Shown in pieces: positions 16,850 to 26,770 of a stretch of DNA of 40,183 nt. Source of the DNA: Paracoccaceae bacterium (lineage in GTDB: Bacteria > Pseudomonadota > Alphaproteobacteria > Rhodobacterales > Rhodobacteraceae). The stretch lies in NCBI GenBank assembly GCA_002683685.1, contig NYTV01000119.1, forward strand, positions 1-40,183. Direction: 5' to 3'. The translations under genes were made by a program, and so were the position numbers. How positions within the stretch are numbered: the stretch's first letter is position 1; each line of letters opens with the position of its first letter. Under the pieces are notes generated by a model that searched no databases, had not been told where the DNA came from, and saw nothing but the letters and a program-made list of their open reading frames with translations.

Positions 16850-18322
16850 TTACTGCACGGTAAGGGCCAAAAAGCGGGGATCGCCGCCGCGGCGCACGAG
16901 CAAAAGCATTGTTTTTCGGCCACTCTCAATGGTCGCGCTCATTTGCTCTTCAAACTCAGCAAGCGACGTGACCTTCTCCTGACCGGCCTCCACGATCACA
17001 TCCCCAGATTTTAAACCTTTTTCAAAGGCCTCAGAAGTTTCCAGAACATCCACGACAACCACGCCTTCCAAACCAACCGCAAGGTCCAAACCCTCACGAA
17101 TTTCATCGGTCAGATTCGACAGGGTAATCCCCAGATCCTTATAGTCTTTTGGCGAATCTTCAGGAACCTCAGATTCATCCGCGCGGGCCAGTTTTTCGTC
17201 GTCCCGCAGCCCAAGGGTGACGCTCAAAGTCACCTGCGCCCCGTCACGCACCACAACCACATCAACCGCTTTGCCCACCTCAGTATTGCCGACGGTTTGC
17301 ACCAAATCACGCACGTCCTCCACCTCATGACCATCAAAGATCACGATCACATCGCCTTGTAGAATCCCGGCATCTTTCGAGGGACCCTCTGGCACGCCGG
17401 TCACCACGGCCCCGGCGGCACGGTCCAAACCATCAATGCTTTCAGCGATATCTTCATCGACATCTTGGATCCGTACTCCCAGCCAACCCCGGCGGATTTC
17501 GCCATATTCCGTCAATTGATCAACCACCCGGCTGACCACATTTGACGCCATAGAAAAGCCAATGCCGATCGAGCCACCATTGGGCGACAAAATCGCAGTG
17601 TTCACGCCAACAACTTCTCCATTAAGATTGAACAAAGGCCCACCGGAATTGCCCCGATTAATCGCGGCATCTGTTTGGATATAGTCATCATAAATCCCAG
17701 ACAATGCCCGGTTTCGAGCAGAAACAATTCCCGCAGAAACAGAGAACCCTTGCCCCAAGGGATTGCCCATCGCTACGACCCAATCGCCCACGCGCGCGGT
17801 GTCACTGTCGCCAAAGCTGACGAAAGGCAGCGGTGCCTCCGATTCAACCTTTAAAACTGCGATATCCGTATTCTTATCAGTACCGATGACCTCAGCGGCC
17901 AGTCTTTCACCGGAGAAAAATTCTACCTCAATCTCATCGGCCCCTTCGATCACGTGGTTATTGGTGACAATGAACCCATCGGCAGAGATCACAAATCCCG
18001 ACCCTAATGCAGAAGAGCGGCTGGCCCCACCATTGCCGCCGCGGCGACGATCTTCGAATTCCCGAAAGAATTCCTCAAAAGGCGAGCCTTTTGGCACAAT
18101 ACCACGAGGCATTTCATCAGCACGACCGGCAATCACGGTTGTGGTGGTGATATTCACAACTGAGGGGCTAATCTCATCGGCCAGATCGGCAAATGTATTT
18201 GGCATCATTTGCGCTGCGGCGGTGAGAGCTTGTGAGATCAGCAGACAAACCGCCGCGGCAAAAACCCAAGTGGCGCGGTAAGCTGCAAAATCCTTCCGCT
18301 TAGATAAGGCAATCGAATTCAT
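16850..18322 (-). CDS. Do-like periplasmic serine protease (DegP/HtrA family)
   Basis: A 490-residue envelope quality-control protease. The N-terminus has a basic stretch and a hydrophobic helix (about 18-38) ending in TAAAQ, a probable signal peptide. The trypsin-like domain has the full triad: His123 (NNHVIEG), Asp153 (NTDIAVLK) and Ser226 (GNSGGP). Two PDZ domains follow, starting near GWLGVRIQDV and LGITLSNLTD. I chose the ATG at 18322, preceded by GGAG; an in-frame ATG 12 bases upstream overlaps that site. The gene lies downstream of hflK-hflC-DUF2065 on the same strand, a common Rhodobacterales arrangement, with a 166-nt gap that may hold its own promoter. Confidence 0.95.
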   Translation of the reverse strand: MNSIALSKRKDFAAYRATWVFAAAVCLLISQALTAAAQMMPNTFADLADEISPSVVNITTTTVIAGRADEMPRGIVPKGSPFEEFFREFEDRRRGGNGGASRSSALGSGFVISADGFIVTNNHVIEGADEIEVEFFSGERLAAEVIGTDKNTDIAVLKVESEAPLPFVSFGDSDTARVGDWVVAMGNPLGQGFSVSAGIVSARNRALSGIYDDYIQTDAAINRGNSGGPLFNLNGEVVGVNTAILSPNGGSIGIGFSMASNVVSRVVDQLTEYGEIRRGWLGVRIQDVDEDIAESIDGLDRAAGAVVTGVPEGPSKDAGILQGDVIVIFDGHEVEDVRDLVQTVGNTEVGKAVDVVVVRDGAQVTLSVTLGLRDDEKLARADESEVPEDSPKDYKDLGITLSNLTDEIREGLDLAVGLEGVVVVDVLETSEAFEKGLKSGDVIVEAGQEKVTSLAEFEEQMSATIESGRKTMLLLVRRGGDPRFLALTVQ

Positions 18323-18458
18323 CTCTATCTCCATCTATGCCCATCTGCATCACACAAACCGGGCGCCTGTTATTTTGTATGACTTAATGTAGTTCAGCAA
18401 GTTTTCAACGCAAACACCGATGAGACCCAGTCACCTTATCGTGAGGTCAAATTTCGGC

Positions 18459-18488
18459 AAAAAAACACTCATTGCGCCTGAGGGGCGC
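18459..18488 (-). terminator. possible terminator after hflKC-DUF2065
   Basis: On the minus strand a 5-bp stem GCGCC/GGCGC (18484-18488 with 18474-18478), directly after the DUF2065 stop codon, is followed eight bases later by seven T residues (18459-18465). An alternative CTCA/TGAG stem places the T-run closer. The stem is short, so it may be only partly effective. Confidence 0.4.
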
Positions 18489-18674
18489 CTACAGACTCAA
18501 CGCCAAGAGGATGCACCCGCCAAGACAAAGCATAGCCCCCATCTGTCGGCGCGCAGAGAGCGACAGGGTGCAAAGAGCTTTCAGCAGGGTTTCAAGGGCA
18601 TGAGGGGCCAGTAGATAGACCAGCCCCTCTGCAATCAAAACGGCCGCAAGGCCGATTAAGATGTTGTCAATCAC
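18489..18674 (-). CDS. DUF2065 small membrane protein
   Basis: A 61-residue protein with two hydrophobic helices (about 3-24 and 44-60) around a short basic linker, matching DUF2065 (YjeT-like) proteins. These are usually encoded next to hflK and hflC; function is unknown. The start is GTG at 18674 and overlaps the hflC stop by four bases (GTGA), so it is almost certainly translated together with hflC. Confidence 0.85.
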   Translation of the reverse strand: MIDNILIGLAAVLIAEGLVYLLAPHALETLLKALCTLSLSARRQMGAMLCLGGCILLALSL

Positions 18675-19558
18675 TCAGAAACACGCGGCGTCGCGGACTT
18701 CATATAGGTCAAAAATTCATGGTCTGGTGGGATCACCAAAGTTGAATTTCCGCCAAGGATAGAAGCCTCATAAGCCGCAAGCGAACGATAGAAATCGAAA
18801 AACTCAGGATCTGCACCAAAGGCATTTGCCAAAATCCGGGTGCGTTCCGCATCGGCTTCCCCTTCAATGATCAAAGCATCCCGCTTGGCAGCAGACAGCG
18901 TTTCTTCATAGGTCCGGTCCGCAACCGCTGTGACGCGCTGCGCCGCTTCGCGGCCTCGGGCGCGTTCATCAGTCGCTTCGCGTTCCCGCTCGGCGATCAT
19001 ACGCTGCAAAGTTGCATCGAAGTTTTGCTCCGGCAAGTTGGTCTGACGCAAACGCACATCTACCACATCCAGCCCCAGATCCTTCGCACGCGTTTGAGCC
19101 TCGGCACGGATCAGCTCCATCAAGCGGGACCGTTCTGGCGACAAAATGGCATTTGACGTCACCCCATCGGCCCCGAGAACCGCCCGGATCTGACCGTCGA
19201 GAATGTCATTGAGCTGAATGCTGGCTTCGCGCTCACCTCCCGCGCCCAAGGCCTGACGGAACTGCACAATATCAGCGATACGGTACATGACAAAAGCATC
19301 CACCTCGAGGCGACGGTCATCAGCCGGGGTCACCTCGATCACCGGAGTTTCCAAAGACAAAATCCGGTCATCAAAGCGCACAACTTGGTCCAGCCATGGG
19401 ATCTTAAAGCCCAGGCCAGGATCTGTTTTGACCTGTTTGATCTGGCCAAACCGCAGCACCAACACTTTTTCGCGCTCATCCACGATGAACAAGGACATCA
19501 ACCCAGCAACCGCGATCACGGCGGCAATGATCACTGCAATACGAGATCTCATAGACAT
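18671..19558 (-). CDS. hflC: membrane protease modulator HflC
   Basis: HflC, with HflK, forms a large membrane-anchored SPFH complex that encloses and regulates the FtsH protease. The 295-residue protein has one N-terminal membrane helix (about 8-26), then the SPFH/band-7 domain with EREKVLVLRFGQIKQV and the RLRQTNLPEQ...MIAEREREA segment, and a coiled-coil EAD-rich helix. It shares one base with the hflK stop (TAATG) and overlaps the DUF2065 gene by four bases. Confidence 0.96.
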   Translation of the reverse strand: MSMRSRIAVIIAAVIAVAGLMSLFIVDEREKVLVLRFGQIKQVKTDPGLGFKIPWLDQVVRFDDRILSLETPVIEVTPADDRRLEVDAFVMYRIADIVQFRQALGAGGEREASIQLNDILDGQIRAVLGADGVTSNAILSPERSRLMELIRAEAQTRAKDLGLDVVDVRLRQTNLPEQNFDATLQRMIAEREREATDERARGREAAQRVTAVADRTYEETLSAAKRDALIIEGEADAERTRILANAFGADPEFFDFYRSLAAYEASILGGNSTLVIPPDHEFLTYMKSATPRVSE

Positions 19559-20739
19559 TAGTTTGACCCTCCTGGTGATGATTTGCGCAATTCATTTAGC
19601 GGCAAATAGGGCACAACACCCTGGCCACCCTCACCATTGTCCATGATGATCTTATCCACATCGCCCAAGACTTTTTCTAAAGTCTCAATGTAGAGGCGAC
19701 GACGGGTGACCTCGGGAGCCTCTTTGTATTCGGCCAAGACTGCTGAGAATTGGCTGGCCTCCCCGAGAGCGGCGTTGACGACAGAGGCGCGATAGCCTTC
19801 TGCGGCCTCTAGCAGCTGCGCCGCAGCACCCCGCGCTTCAGCGAGACGTTGGTTGGCATAAGCATCCGCCTGACGCTCGCGCTGATCGCGCTCTTGCTCT
19901 GCGGCTTGCACATCGCGGAAGGCATCAATCACCGACACGCGCTTTTGCGCCCCGTCAGCGGCCGTCACGATCACCTGACGGCTCGGCGGATCCACTTTGT
20001 TAAAGTTGACCCGGACGACAGAAATTCCAGTCTCGCGCTCATCCAGTGTTTTTTGAATCAATTGCCGCACATTTGCTTCAATTGCAGCCCGGTCCCGGTT
20101 CAAAATAGGTGCCAATTCCGATTGCGCGATGACTTCACGCATCGCCGCTTCCGAAATTGCCCGTATAGATTGCTCCGGTTCTTTTAGGCTAAACAGAAAG
20201 TCCGACGAATTTTTGATGTTCCAAACCACTTGGAAGTCAATATCCACGATGTTTTCATCGGTGGTTAGCATCAAGCCCAAACCGCTGTCACGGCTATCAT
20301 TAATGCCAAGAGATTCTGTGCGGTTGGTGGTAACGTTGAACTTCTCATAGGTCACAAAAGGCCAGGGTGCGAAATTCAGACCATTGGTGCCAATTTCATT
20401 GAATTCACCGAGGAAGAGCTCAACAGATTGCTCCTCTGGCTTGACCGTGTAGAAAGATGCGAACAGCCACATACCAACAGCGGCAAGCCCAGCCAGGACG
20501 AAGGTGCTGCGCGGGATGCCCGCGTCTCCGCCGCCCGTTCCGCTGCCGCCACCTGTACCACCGCTGCCTTTACCGCCCATCAATACGCGCAATTGTTCCT
20601 GACCTTTGCGCATCAATTCATCAATTTCCGGGATTTGCGGCCCGTCTGGACCCCGATCATTCCCGCCGCCATTGCCTTTGTTGCCTCGGTTACCGCCGCT
20701 TCCGCCGCCGCCCCAAGGTCCACCGTTATTATCCGCCAT
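19558..20739 (-). CDS. hflK: membrane protease modulator HflK
   Basis: HflK is the partner of HflC. The 393-residue protein starts with a Gly/Asn-rich cytoplasmic tail (WGGGGSGG, NRGNKGNGGG and similar repeats, about 6-80), then one membrane helix (about 78-98), and the band-7 domain beginning VKPEEQSVELFLGEF. The FQVVWNIKN and AMREVIAQSELAPIL segments and the long charged helix (QERDQRERQADAYANQRLA) are typical. A 63-nt gap separates it from gor upstream on the same strand. Confidence 0.96.
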   Translation of the reverse strand: MADNNGGPWGGGGSGGNRGNKGNGGGNDRGPDGPQIPEIDELMRKGQEQLRVLMGGKGSGGTGGGSGTGGGDAGIPRSTFVLAGLAAVGMWLFASFYTVKPEEQSVELFLGEFNEIGTNGLNFAPWPFVTYEKFNVTTNRTESLGINDSRDSGLGLMLTTDENIVDIDFQVVWNIKNSSDFLFSLKEPEQSIRAISEAAMREVIAQSELAPILNRDRAAIEANVRQLIQKTLDERETGISVVRVNFNKVDPPSRQVIVTAADGAQKRVSVIDAFRDVQAAEQERDQRERQADAYANQRLAEARGAAAQLLEAAEGYRASVVNAALGEASQFSAVLAEYKEAPEVTRRRLYIETLEKVLGDVDKIIMDNGEGGQGVVPYLPLNELRKSSPGGSN

Positions 20740-20802
20740 TCAGCTGTTTCCCTTCACAGTCATTCTGCGCTCCAGTTCTATCTGTGCTCTGCTTTGAAAA
20801 TT

Positions 20803-22161
20803 TCAAGCGGTCCGCACAGGCGTTTTCATTGTCACAAGTTCTTCAGACACGGTGGGATGCACGGCACACACACGGTCGAAGTCTTCTTTCGTTGCTCCCA
20901 TTTTCACGGCTATCCCCGCCAGTTGGATCATCTCCCCTGCACCATCTGCGACGATGTGACAGCCCAAAATCTTACGGGTCTTTTGGCTCACTACTAATTT
21001 CATTAGCACTTTATTCGGCGCGTTAATAAAGGAAATATTCATTGGGCGAAAGGCAGTTGCATAGACTTCAATAGGCTCTTGCGCCCGGGCTTGCTCCTCG
21101 CTCAGTCCAATGGTGCCAAATTCCGGCTGGGTGAATACGGCCGTTGGGATCAATGCGTGATCCACAGGGGTCGGATTGCCCTTCAGGGCGGTTTCAACAA
21201 AGGCCATGCCCTCACGGATCGCCACCGGCGTCAGATTGACACGGTTGGTTACATCGCCAACCGCATAAATCGAAGGTACCGAAGTCTGAGAAAATTTATC
21301 TACCTGCACCGCGCCCGCTGCATCCAAACCAATTCCCAGAGCCTCAAGCCCCAATCCGGCGCTTTTAGGGCTGCGGCCTGTGGCATACATCACAACATCA
21401 AAATCATGGCGCGCTCCTTGGGTATCTGTGACGCTGTAGCCCGAGCCTTGCTTTTCAATGCGGGTCACATTGGTGCACATATGCATCTGGACACCACGCT
21501 CTTGCATGCCTTGCACAATCACATCCCTGGCCTCTGTATCAAAGCCGCGCAATACGGCCTCGCCCCGATACCAAAGATGGGTTTGCACCCCAAGACCGTT
21601 GAGAATGCCGGCAAATTCACAAGCGATATAGCCGCCTCCCACGATCAAAATCCGCTTGGGCAAAGCCTGTAGATGAAAAATTTCGTTTGAAGTGATGGCA
21701 TATTCGGCGCCAGGAACATCCGGCACTGAGGGCCAGCCGCCTGTGGCCAGCAAGATCACCTTGGCAGTCACGACCCGGCCATCGGCCAAACGCACCGCAT
21801 GCGGTGCGTCGACCGTCGCGCGCATGTCAAAGGTCTCGACACCAGAGTTTTGCAACAGGCGGCGATAGATGCCTTCGAGCCGGTCAAGCTCGCCGTCTAG
21901 ATTGCTCCGAAATCCAGGCCAGTTAAAACCGCCCATCTGCACGTCCCAACCATAGGCCGCAGCCTGCTCCATTGCAGGCGCGTAGGTTGAGGCAAACACC
22001 ATCAGTTTTTTCGGCACGCAGCCACGGATCACGCAGGTGCCCCCATAGCGGCTCTCTTCCGCCAAACCAACTTTGGCCCCGGTATCCGAAGCTGCGACAC
22101 GCGCGGCGCGCACACCGCCAGAGCCACCGCCAATTACAAAAAGATCATAATCAAAAGACAT
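20803..22161 (-). CDS. gor: glutathione-disulfide reductase
   Basis: A 452-residue FAD- and NADPH-dependent enzyme that keeps glutathione reduced. The N-terminal FAD motif is GGGSGGVRAAR (11-21), the redox-active disulfide is GGTCVIRGCVPKK (Cys43 and Cys48), the NAD(P)-binding site is IVGGGYIACEFA, and the second FAD segment is SIYAVGDVTNRVNL. The C-terminal catalytic histidine block is HPTVSEELVTM. The Cys-x4-Cys and following VPKK are standard for this class. ATG at 22161 has AGGGGA upstream; rpiA precedes it by 64 nt on the same strand. Confidence 0.95.
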   Translation of the reverse strand: MSFDYDLFVIGGGSGGVRAARVAASDTGAKVGLAEESRYGGTCVIRGCVPKKLMVFASTYAPAMEQAAAYGWDVQMGGFNWPGFRSNLDGELDRLEGIYRRLLQNSGVETFDMRATVDAPHAVRLADGRVVTAKVILLATGGWPSVPDVPGAEYAITSNEIFHLQALPKRILIVGGGYIACEFAGILNGLGVQTHLWYRGEAVLRGFDTEARDVIVQGMQERGVQMHMCTNVTRIEKQGSGYSVTDTQGARHDFDVVMYATGRSPKSAGLGLEALGIGLDAAGAVQVDKFSQTSVPSIYAVGDVTNRVNLTPVAIREGMAFVETALKGNPTPVDHALIPTAVFTQPEFGTIGLSEEQARAQEPIEVYATAFRPMNISFINAPNKVLMKLVVSQKTRKILGCHIVADGAGEMIQLAGIAVKMGATKEDFDRVCAVHPTVSEELVTMKTPVRTA

Positions 22162-22225
22162 ATTCGTCCCCTATTGAAGTCAGAGGTCCATCGCCTCTTG
22201 ATCCGAAACCCAAGCGCTTGGCCTG

Positions 22226-22945
22226 TTACGGCCGAACGTGCTCTTCAATGCGCCCATCGCTCGCGCCGAGAATGACTCGATCACAGATATGAATAAATAA
22301 GCCATTTTCAACCACACCCGGCACTTGATTGAGCGCGATCGCTAAGGCCGGCGCATCCGGGATTTGTTCCAAATGCAAGTCGAGAATGAAATTCCCCTCG
22401 TCGGTCACAAAGGGGGCATCGCCCTGCATGCGCATGGTGATATCGCGATCCACCAACCCATGATCGGCTAAAAGACGCGCGATATGTTCGCGCGATGAGG
22501 CCAAGCCAAACCCCAAAACCTCCACCGGCAGCGGGAATTTACCAAGATGCGGCACTTGCTTGTCAAAATCAGCAATCACAATCATCTGATCCGAGGCGGA
22601 GGCGACGATCTTTTCTTGCAAAAGCGCCCCGCCACCGCCTTTGATGAGGTTCAACGCACGATCAAATTCATCGGTGCCATCAATGGTGATATCCAGATGT
22701 CCAGCTTGATCCAGGCTCACCACGTCCAAACCCAGCTCACGGGCCAAGTCCGCTGTACGGGTCGAGGTGGGCACGCCTTGAATCCGCAGCCCTTCGGTTT
22801 TCACCCGATCCGCCAAACATCGCACCATCCAAGCCGCCGTTGAGCCAGTGCCCAGCCCGAGTTTCATACCATCTTCGACAAATTCAACAGCGCGCTTGGC
22901 CGCGACGTATTTTGCCTGATCGGCGGAAGATAAATCGGCAAACAT
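22226..22945 (-). CDS. rpiA: ribose-5-phosphate isomerase A
   Basis: RpiA interconverts ribose 5-phosphate and ribulose 5-phosphate in the pentose phosphate pathway. The 239-residue protein has the phosphate-binding LGLGTGSTAAW (about 29-39), the active-site ITIDGTDEFDRALNLIKGGG region and the ADFDKQVPHLGKFPLPVEV block. I start at the ATG at 22945, with CAGGAG upstream; the open frame continues further but without homology. It is divergent from sdaA, separated by 247 nt that hold both promoters, of which I could not define clear boxes. Confidence 0.95.
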   Translation of the reverse strand: MFADLSSADQAKYVAAKRAVEFVEDGMKLGLGTGSTAAWMVRCLADRVKTEGLRIQGVPTSTRTADLARELGLDVVSLDQAGHLDITIDGTDEFDRALNLIKGGGGALLQEKIVASASDQMIVIADFDKQVPHLGKFPLPVEVLGFGLASSREHIARLLADHGLVDRDITMRMQGDAPFVTDEGNFILDLHLEQIPDAPALAIALNQVPGVVENGLFIHICDRVILGASDGRIEEHVRP

Positions 22946-23192
22946 GTAAAGTGACTCCTGGTGATTTTCACAGCTATATAGACCGAAGTTGACACAATGC
23001 GCGAGGCCCGATTTCATCTTTCAAACTCAACACAGGCCGGGCATAGTTCCAACGTCGTGACGACAAAACGCTGCATATTCCCTTGCTCCATGAAAGGCGC
23101 AGACGTAGACCTAGGGAAAAGTGTCGCATTTCCGCCGACAAGGCCGGTCAAACCATGATCAACCCAAGCTACGCGCTCCCAAGAGGTCTGTA

Positions 23193-24566
23193 ATGTTTCT
23201 ATCTGTTTTTGACATGTTCAAAGTAGGGATTGGACCAAGCTCATCGCATACGATGGGCCCAATGGTTGCGGCAGGTATGTTTTTGGATCTGCTGCGCGCC
23301 AGCCCTTTTGAGGCCGCCGGCCTGAAGGCGCGCCTACATGGCTCTTTGGCCTTCACCGGCGTGGGACATGCAACAGATCGCGCAACGCTTCTCGGATTGG
23401 CTGGGTTTTCGCCCGAGACCTATGACGCCACCAAGGCTGAAGACACGCTAGAGGCCATGAAGCGCACCAAGGCGGTCAGCCCGGAAGGCCTTGGAACACT
23501 GTCTCTCGATCCAGCCAGTGACATCGCATTTGACTTTGGCCCATCCCTGCCAGGTCATACCAACGGTATGATCCTCATGGCGACGGATGCGCAGGGCGAT
23601 GTGATCTTGCAACAGACCTATTATTCGATCGGCGGCGGCTTTGTGGTCACAGCCGAGGAGATGGCCAGCGGAGTATCGACCGGTGACATGGATCCCTACC
23701 CCCATGAGTTCAATACGACCAATGAATTGCTGGCCCTTTGCGCCGCTCAGGGAAAATCCATCGCACAGATCAAACGCGAGAATGAGTTGAGCCGCCGCAG
23801 CGCTGCCGCGCTCGACCGCGGCTTGGCCAAAATTTGGGATGTGATGAATGATTGCATCAATCGCGGGCTTGAGCGGGGCGGCATCCTGCCCGGCGGTTTG
23901 AACGTGAAACGCAGGGCGAAACCCATTCACGAAGCCTTAGTGGCCGAGCGCGGGCTCAATATGCCCGCCCCGCATACGATCAATGATTGGATGAGCGTTT
24001 ATGCTATGGCGGTTAACGAAGAAAATGCCGCCGGCGGACAGGTCGTGACCGCGCCGACCAATGGCGCGGCCGGTGTGGTCCCTGCCACTTTGCGCTATTG
24101 GCTCGATCATGTGCCGGGGGCCACTGCAAGGCGCATCCCAGAATTTTTGCTCACTGCTGCCGCGATCGGCGGGCTCATCAAATTCAACGCCAGCATTTCG
24201 GGCGCAGAATGTGGCTGCCAAGCAGAGGTGGGCAGTGCTTCGGCCATGGCCGCCGCCGGTCTTTGCGCCGTCTTGGGCGGCAGCCCCGAGCAGGTGGAAA
24301 ACGCCGCAGAAATAGCTTTAGAGCATCACTTGGGCATGACCTGCGACCCTGTCAAAGGCCTGGTGCAAGTGCCTTGTATCGAGCGCAATGGTCTCGGTTG
24401 TATCAAAGCGGTCTCCGCCGCCAGCCTGTCGATGCGCGGCGATGGCACGCATTTGGTATCACTAGATGCCTGCGTAGAAACAATGCGGCAAACCGGTCTG
24501 GACATGCATGAAAAATACAAGGAAACTTCGCTGGGTGGATTGGCAGTAAATGTACCCAACTGCTGA
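23193..24566 (+). CDS. sdaA: L-serine ammonia-lyase (single-chain, Fe-S)
   Basis: SdaA deaminates L-serine to pyruvate. The 457-residue protein has the N-terminal regulatory domain ([20 protein letters not shown]) and the catalytic domain with the 4Fe-4S cysteines in [29 protein letters not shown]. The [15 protein letters not shown] block is also characteristic. The frame is open further upstream, but family proteins begin at MFLSVFD, so ATG at 23193 was chosen, with AGAGG eight bases upstream. An EamA transporter follows after 30 nt. Confidence 0.95.
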   Translation: MFLSVFDMFKVGIGPSSSHTMGPMVAAGMFLDLLRASPFEAAGLKARLHGSLAFTGVGHATDRATLLGLAGFSPETYDATKAEDTLEAMKRTKAVSPEGLGTLSLDPASDIAFDFGPSLPGHTNGMILMATDAQGDVILQQTYYSIGGGFVVTAEEMASGVSTGDMDPYPHEFNTTNELLALCAAQGKSIAQIKRENELSRRSAAALDRGLAKIWDVMNDCINRGLERGGILPGGLNVKRRAKPIHEALVAERGLNMPAPHTINDWMSVYAMAVNEENAAGGQVVTAPTNGAAGVVPATLRYWLDHVPGATARRIPEFLLTAAAIGGLIKFNASISGAECGCQAEVGSASAMAAAGLCAVLGGSPEQVENAAEIALEHHLGMTCDPVKGLVQVPCIERNGLGCIKAVSAASLSMRGDGTHLVSLDACVETMRQTGLDMHEKYKETSLGGLAVNVPNC

Positions 24567-24596
24567 GCAATCCAAACCTCAATATGAAAGTAATCC

Positions 24597-25481
24597 ATGG
24601 CTCAGGATAACAATCGCTTAGGTCTCTTGTTGATGATTGGCTTTTGTGTTCTGGCGCCGGCCAGTGATGCTTTGGTCAAAATTTTAGGCGATGGAATTCC
24701 ATTGCTGCAAGTGGTCATTGCCCGGTTTATCACCCAGTTGTTTTTGGTGCGCCGCAACCTCTGGACCAATCGCCACGACACTTGGATGCGCGCGGATCGG
24801 CTTGGCTATGTCATTCTGCGGTCGATTTTGCATCTGGTGGCAATTTCTTTTTTCTTTCTCTCGCTGCGCTATCTGCCTCTCGCCGATGCCATTGCAATTG
24901 CCTATGTCCTGCCCTTCCTTATCTTGGGTGTCGGTTGGATGACCGGTGACCGGGCCAGCCCTTTGAGCCTCGGACTTTGCCTGCTTGGTTTCATTGGCAC
25001 CTTGATGGTGGTTCAGCCCAGCTTTGCCGAGGTCGGTTGGCCTGCGCTTTTGCCACTGGTTGTCGCCGTGTTATTTACCGGCTTTATGTTCATCACCCGC
25101 AAGATATCCAAACATATCGACCCCGTTGATTTACAGGCGGCAAACGGCGTCTGCGCCATGGTGATTCTCTTACCTATTGCAGCTTTTGGCTTGGCTTTGG
25201 GCATTCCATCTCTGACCATCATCCCGGTCACCGGATTTGAATTTTCCGCATTACTGGGCCTCGGAGTTTTAGGAACTTTGGCGCATTTGAGCATGACATG
25301 GGCGCTGCGCTATGCCTCTGCCCCCACGGTGGCACCCGTGCAATATCTCGAAATTCCTTTCGGCGCACTTTATGGCCTGTTGCTCTTCGACGATCTGCCC
25401 AATGGCATGGCGGCGGCTGGGATCATCGTGACGGTTACCGCAGGATTATTGGTGCTGCGCTTTACCAAAGCCTCTGTCTAA
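24597..25481 (+). CDS. EamA/DMT-family transporter
   Basis: A 294-residue membrane protein with ten hydrophobic helices in two EamA repeats. The first has SLRYLPLADAIAIAYVLPF and the second ALRYASAPTVAPVQYLEIPF, the standard helix-4 and helix-9 signatures of the superfamily. The substrate is not evident; following sdaA by 30 nt might hint at amino-acid export, but that is only context. Its last 36 bases overlap the 3' end of thiN on the opposite strand. Confidence 0.88.
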   Translation: MAQDNNRLGLLLMIGFCVLAPASDALVKILGDGIPLLQVVIARFITQLFLVRRNLWTNRHDTWMRADRLGYVILRSILHLVAISFFFLSLRYLPLADAIAIAYVLPFLILGVGWMTGDRASPLSLGLCLLGFIGTLMVVQPSFAEVGWPALLPLVVAVLFTGFMFITRKISKHIDPVDLQAANGVCAMVILLPIAAFGLALGIPSLTIIPVTGFEFSALLGLGVLGTLAHLSMTWALRYASAPTVAPVQYLEIPFGALYGLLLFDDLPNGMAAAGIIVTVTAGLLVLRFTKASV

Positions 25482-26120
25482 AGCGGCTAGAACACCCGCA
25501 AGGTCGCGACGCGGCAGAATTGCCAGAAGCCCTGGCCCATCCACGGAAATTTCCAGCGCACCGCCTAAGGCAATATTCGAAGTCGCAATCTGCCCCATCG
25601 GGCTCATAGCCGCAGTTGAAAGCGGCCAGCGCACCCCGCGCAAACTCGCTTCAATGGGCACCATGGGGTAAAACCCCACAGGTGTCTCAGCCTCCAGATC
25701 CATAGAGAATTCTTGCGGCACGACGAAAACCAGCTGCGCCTCGTCAACCAAAACCACAGGCCGCGGCTCATTGAGAAGGGCGGAGAAGGCCGCCAGTTGA
25801 TGATCCAACCGCCCGCCAAGAAACCCGACGCCCAAAAATACGTCAGCAGCGCAGACCGCGAGGCATTTTTGGAAATCCGTGGTCTCTTGATCTGCAATAT
25901 GCGCCACAGCCTGATCGATCGGCAGGTCTTGTTGCGAGTCCATATCACCCACCACCAAGATCACTTGAGCCCCTGCGTTTTTGGCCGCCCGAAAGCCCCC
26001 ATCAGCCGCCACGATCGCATCCGAAAAAACTGAAATTTCGCGGATCAATTCAGCAGTTGACGGGCCTGCACCAATTAACAAAGTTTTTGACGCGCGGCAC
26101 AAATAATTGTCATCAGTCAT
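25446..26120 (-). CDS. thiN: thiamine pyrophosphokinase
   Basis: This enzyme transfers pyrophosphate from ATP to thiamine, giving the cofactor thiamine diphosphate. The 224-residue protein shows the conserved motifs IVAADGG (37-43), VVGDMDS (56-62), the ETTDFQKCL block (about 79-87) and GFLGGRLDHQLAA (about 99-111). The C-terminal beta domain is present. It is translated toward the EamA transporter and overlaps it tail to tail by 36 bp. It may serve thiamine salvage here, because no thiamine synthesis gene is in the window. Confidence 0.9.
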   Translation of the reverse strand: MTDDNYLCRASKTLLIGAGPSTAELIREISVFSDAIVAADGGFRAAKNAGAQVILVVGDMDSQQDLPIDQAVAHIADQETTDFQKCLAVCAADVFLGVGFLGGRLDHQLAAFSALLNEPRPVVLVDEAQLVFVVPQEFSMDLEAETPVGFYPMVPIEASLRGVRWPLSTAAMSPMGQIATSNIALGGALEISVDGPGLLAILPRRDLAGVLAALDRGFGKAQHQ

Positions 26121-26252
26121 CTATTTACTCACCCTGTTTCTTTGCGCCAAATTTCGCGCTGCCCCGCGAAACTCCGACAGGCGCGGTATTAACATTTTTG
26201 AAGGTCAGCGAGCCTATGAAGAGTCCAAACAGATCGTCATCGGATTGCTCCC

Positions 26253-26693
26253 ATGCCCGCCAAACGTCCGGCCTCATTTCTACTCACTCCGCAGTATCGC
26301 GTCGACGAGTTATGGTTGACTGGCGCAGGTCCTGAGGTCAAGACCGAAGCCCCGCCTGCCGCGGTACCTCCGAACGAGACCCCTGCCCCCTTTGTCGATC
26401 TGCAAGGGCTAGAAGGCTTGCTGCGCAAACCCGATCCGAAAATCGTGCCCTCCTTGCCCGAAGATGCGGAGTTGATAGATCAGCTGCACAAGCTGACCGG
26501 GAAAATGCCAAAGTTCGCGCAATTTACCCCACCACCGCCCGTACCGAAACCCGAGCAGCCGGCACCCGAGCAACCTCCTCCCACCGCGGCCGAGGAGACA
26601 ACGGCCGAAGAGACAAAGGTGCCAAGCGCGCCCACTATGGATCTTTGCGATCTAACCTCCGGCCGGCGTCGCAAACACGCAGCCGCAGAGTAG
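26253..26693 (+). CDS. hypothetical Pro/Glu-rich protein
   Basis: A 146-residue open frame that I do not recognise. The first 50 residues (KRPASFLLTPQYRVDELWL) look like ordinary coding sequence, then a region rich in proline, alanine and glutamate (about 85-125) leads to a short end with LCDLTSGRRRK. There is no signal peptide or membrane helix. An in-frame stop at 26217 limits the start to ATG 26253 or later, and no good ribosome-binding site precedes it. It is divergent from thiN and converges with DUF2842. It could be a lineage-specific protein or a degraded gene. Confidence 0.5.
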   Translation: MPAKRPASFLLTPQYRVDELWLTGAGPEVKTEAPPAAVPPNETPAPFVDLQGLEGLLRKPDPKIVPSLPEDAELIDQLHKLTGKMPKFAQFTPPPPVPKPEQPAPEQPPPTAAEETTAEETKVPSAPTMDLCDLTSGRRRKHAAAE

Positions 26694-26770
26694 CATAGGC
26701 AGATCCATATGCATGGTTTTCGACAAGGCCGGGCCATCGTGACCCCGCGCGAGACATCCTGCAAATGTGT

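Noticed and set aside
22946-23192. Possible glycine riboswitch or small RNA between rpiA and sdaA
   Set aside because: None of the conserved glycine-riboswitch core segments are present and no strong structure was seen.
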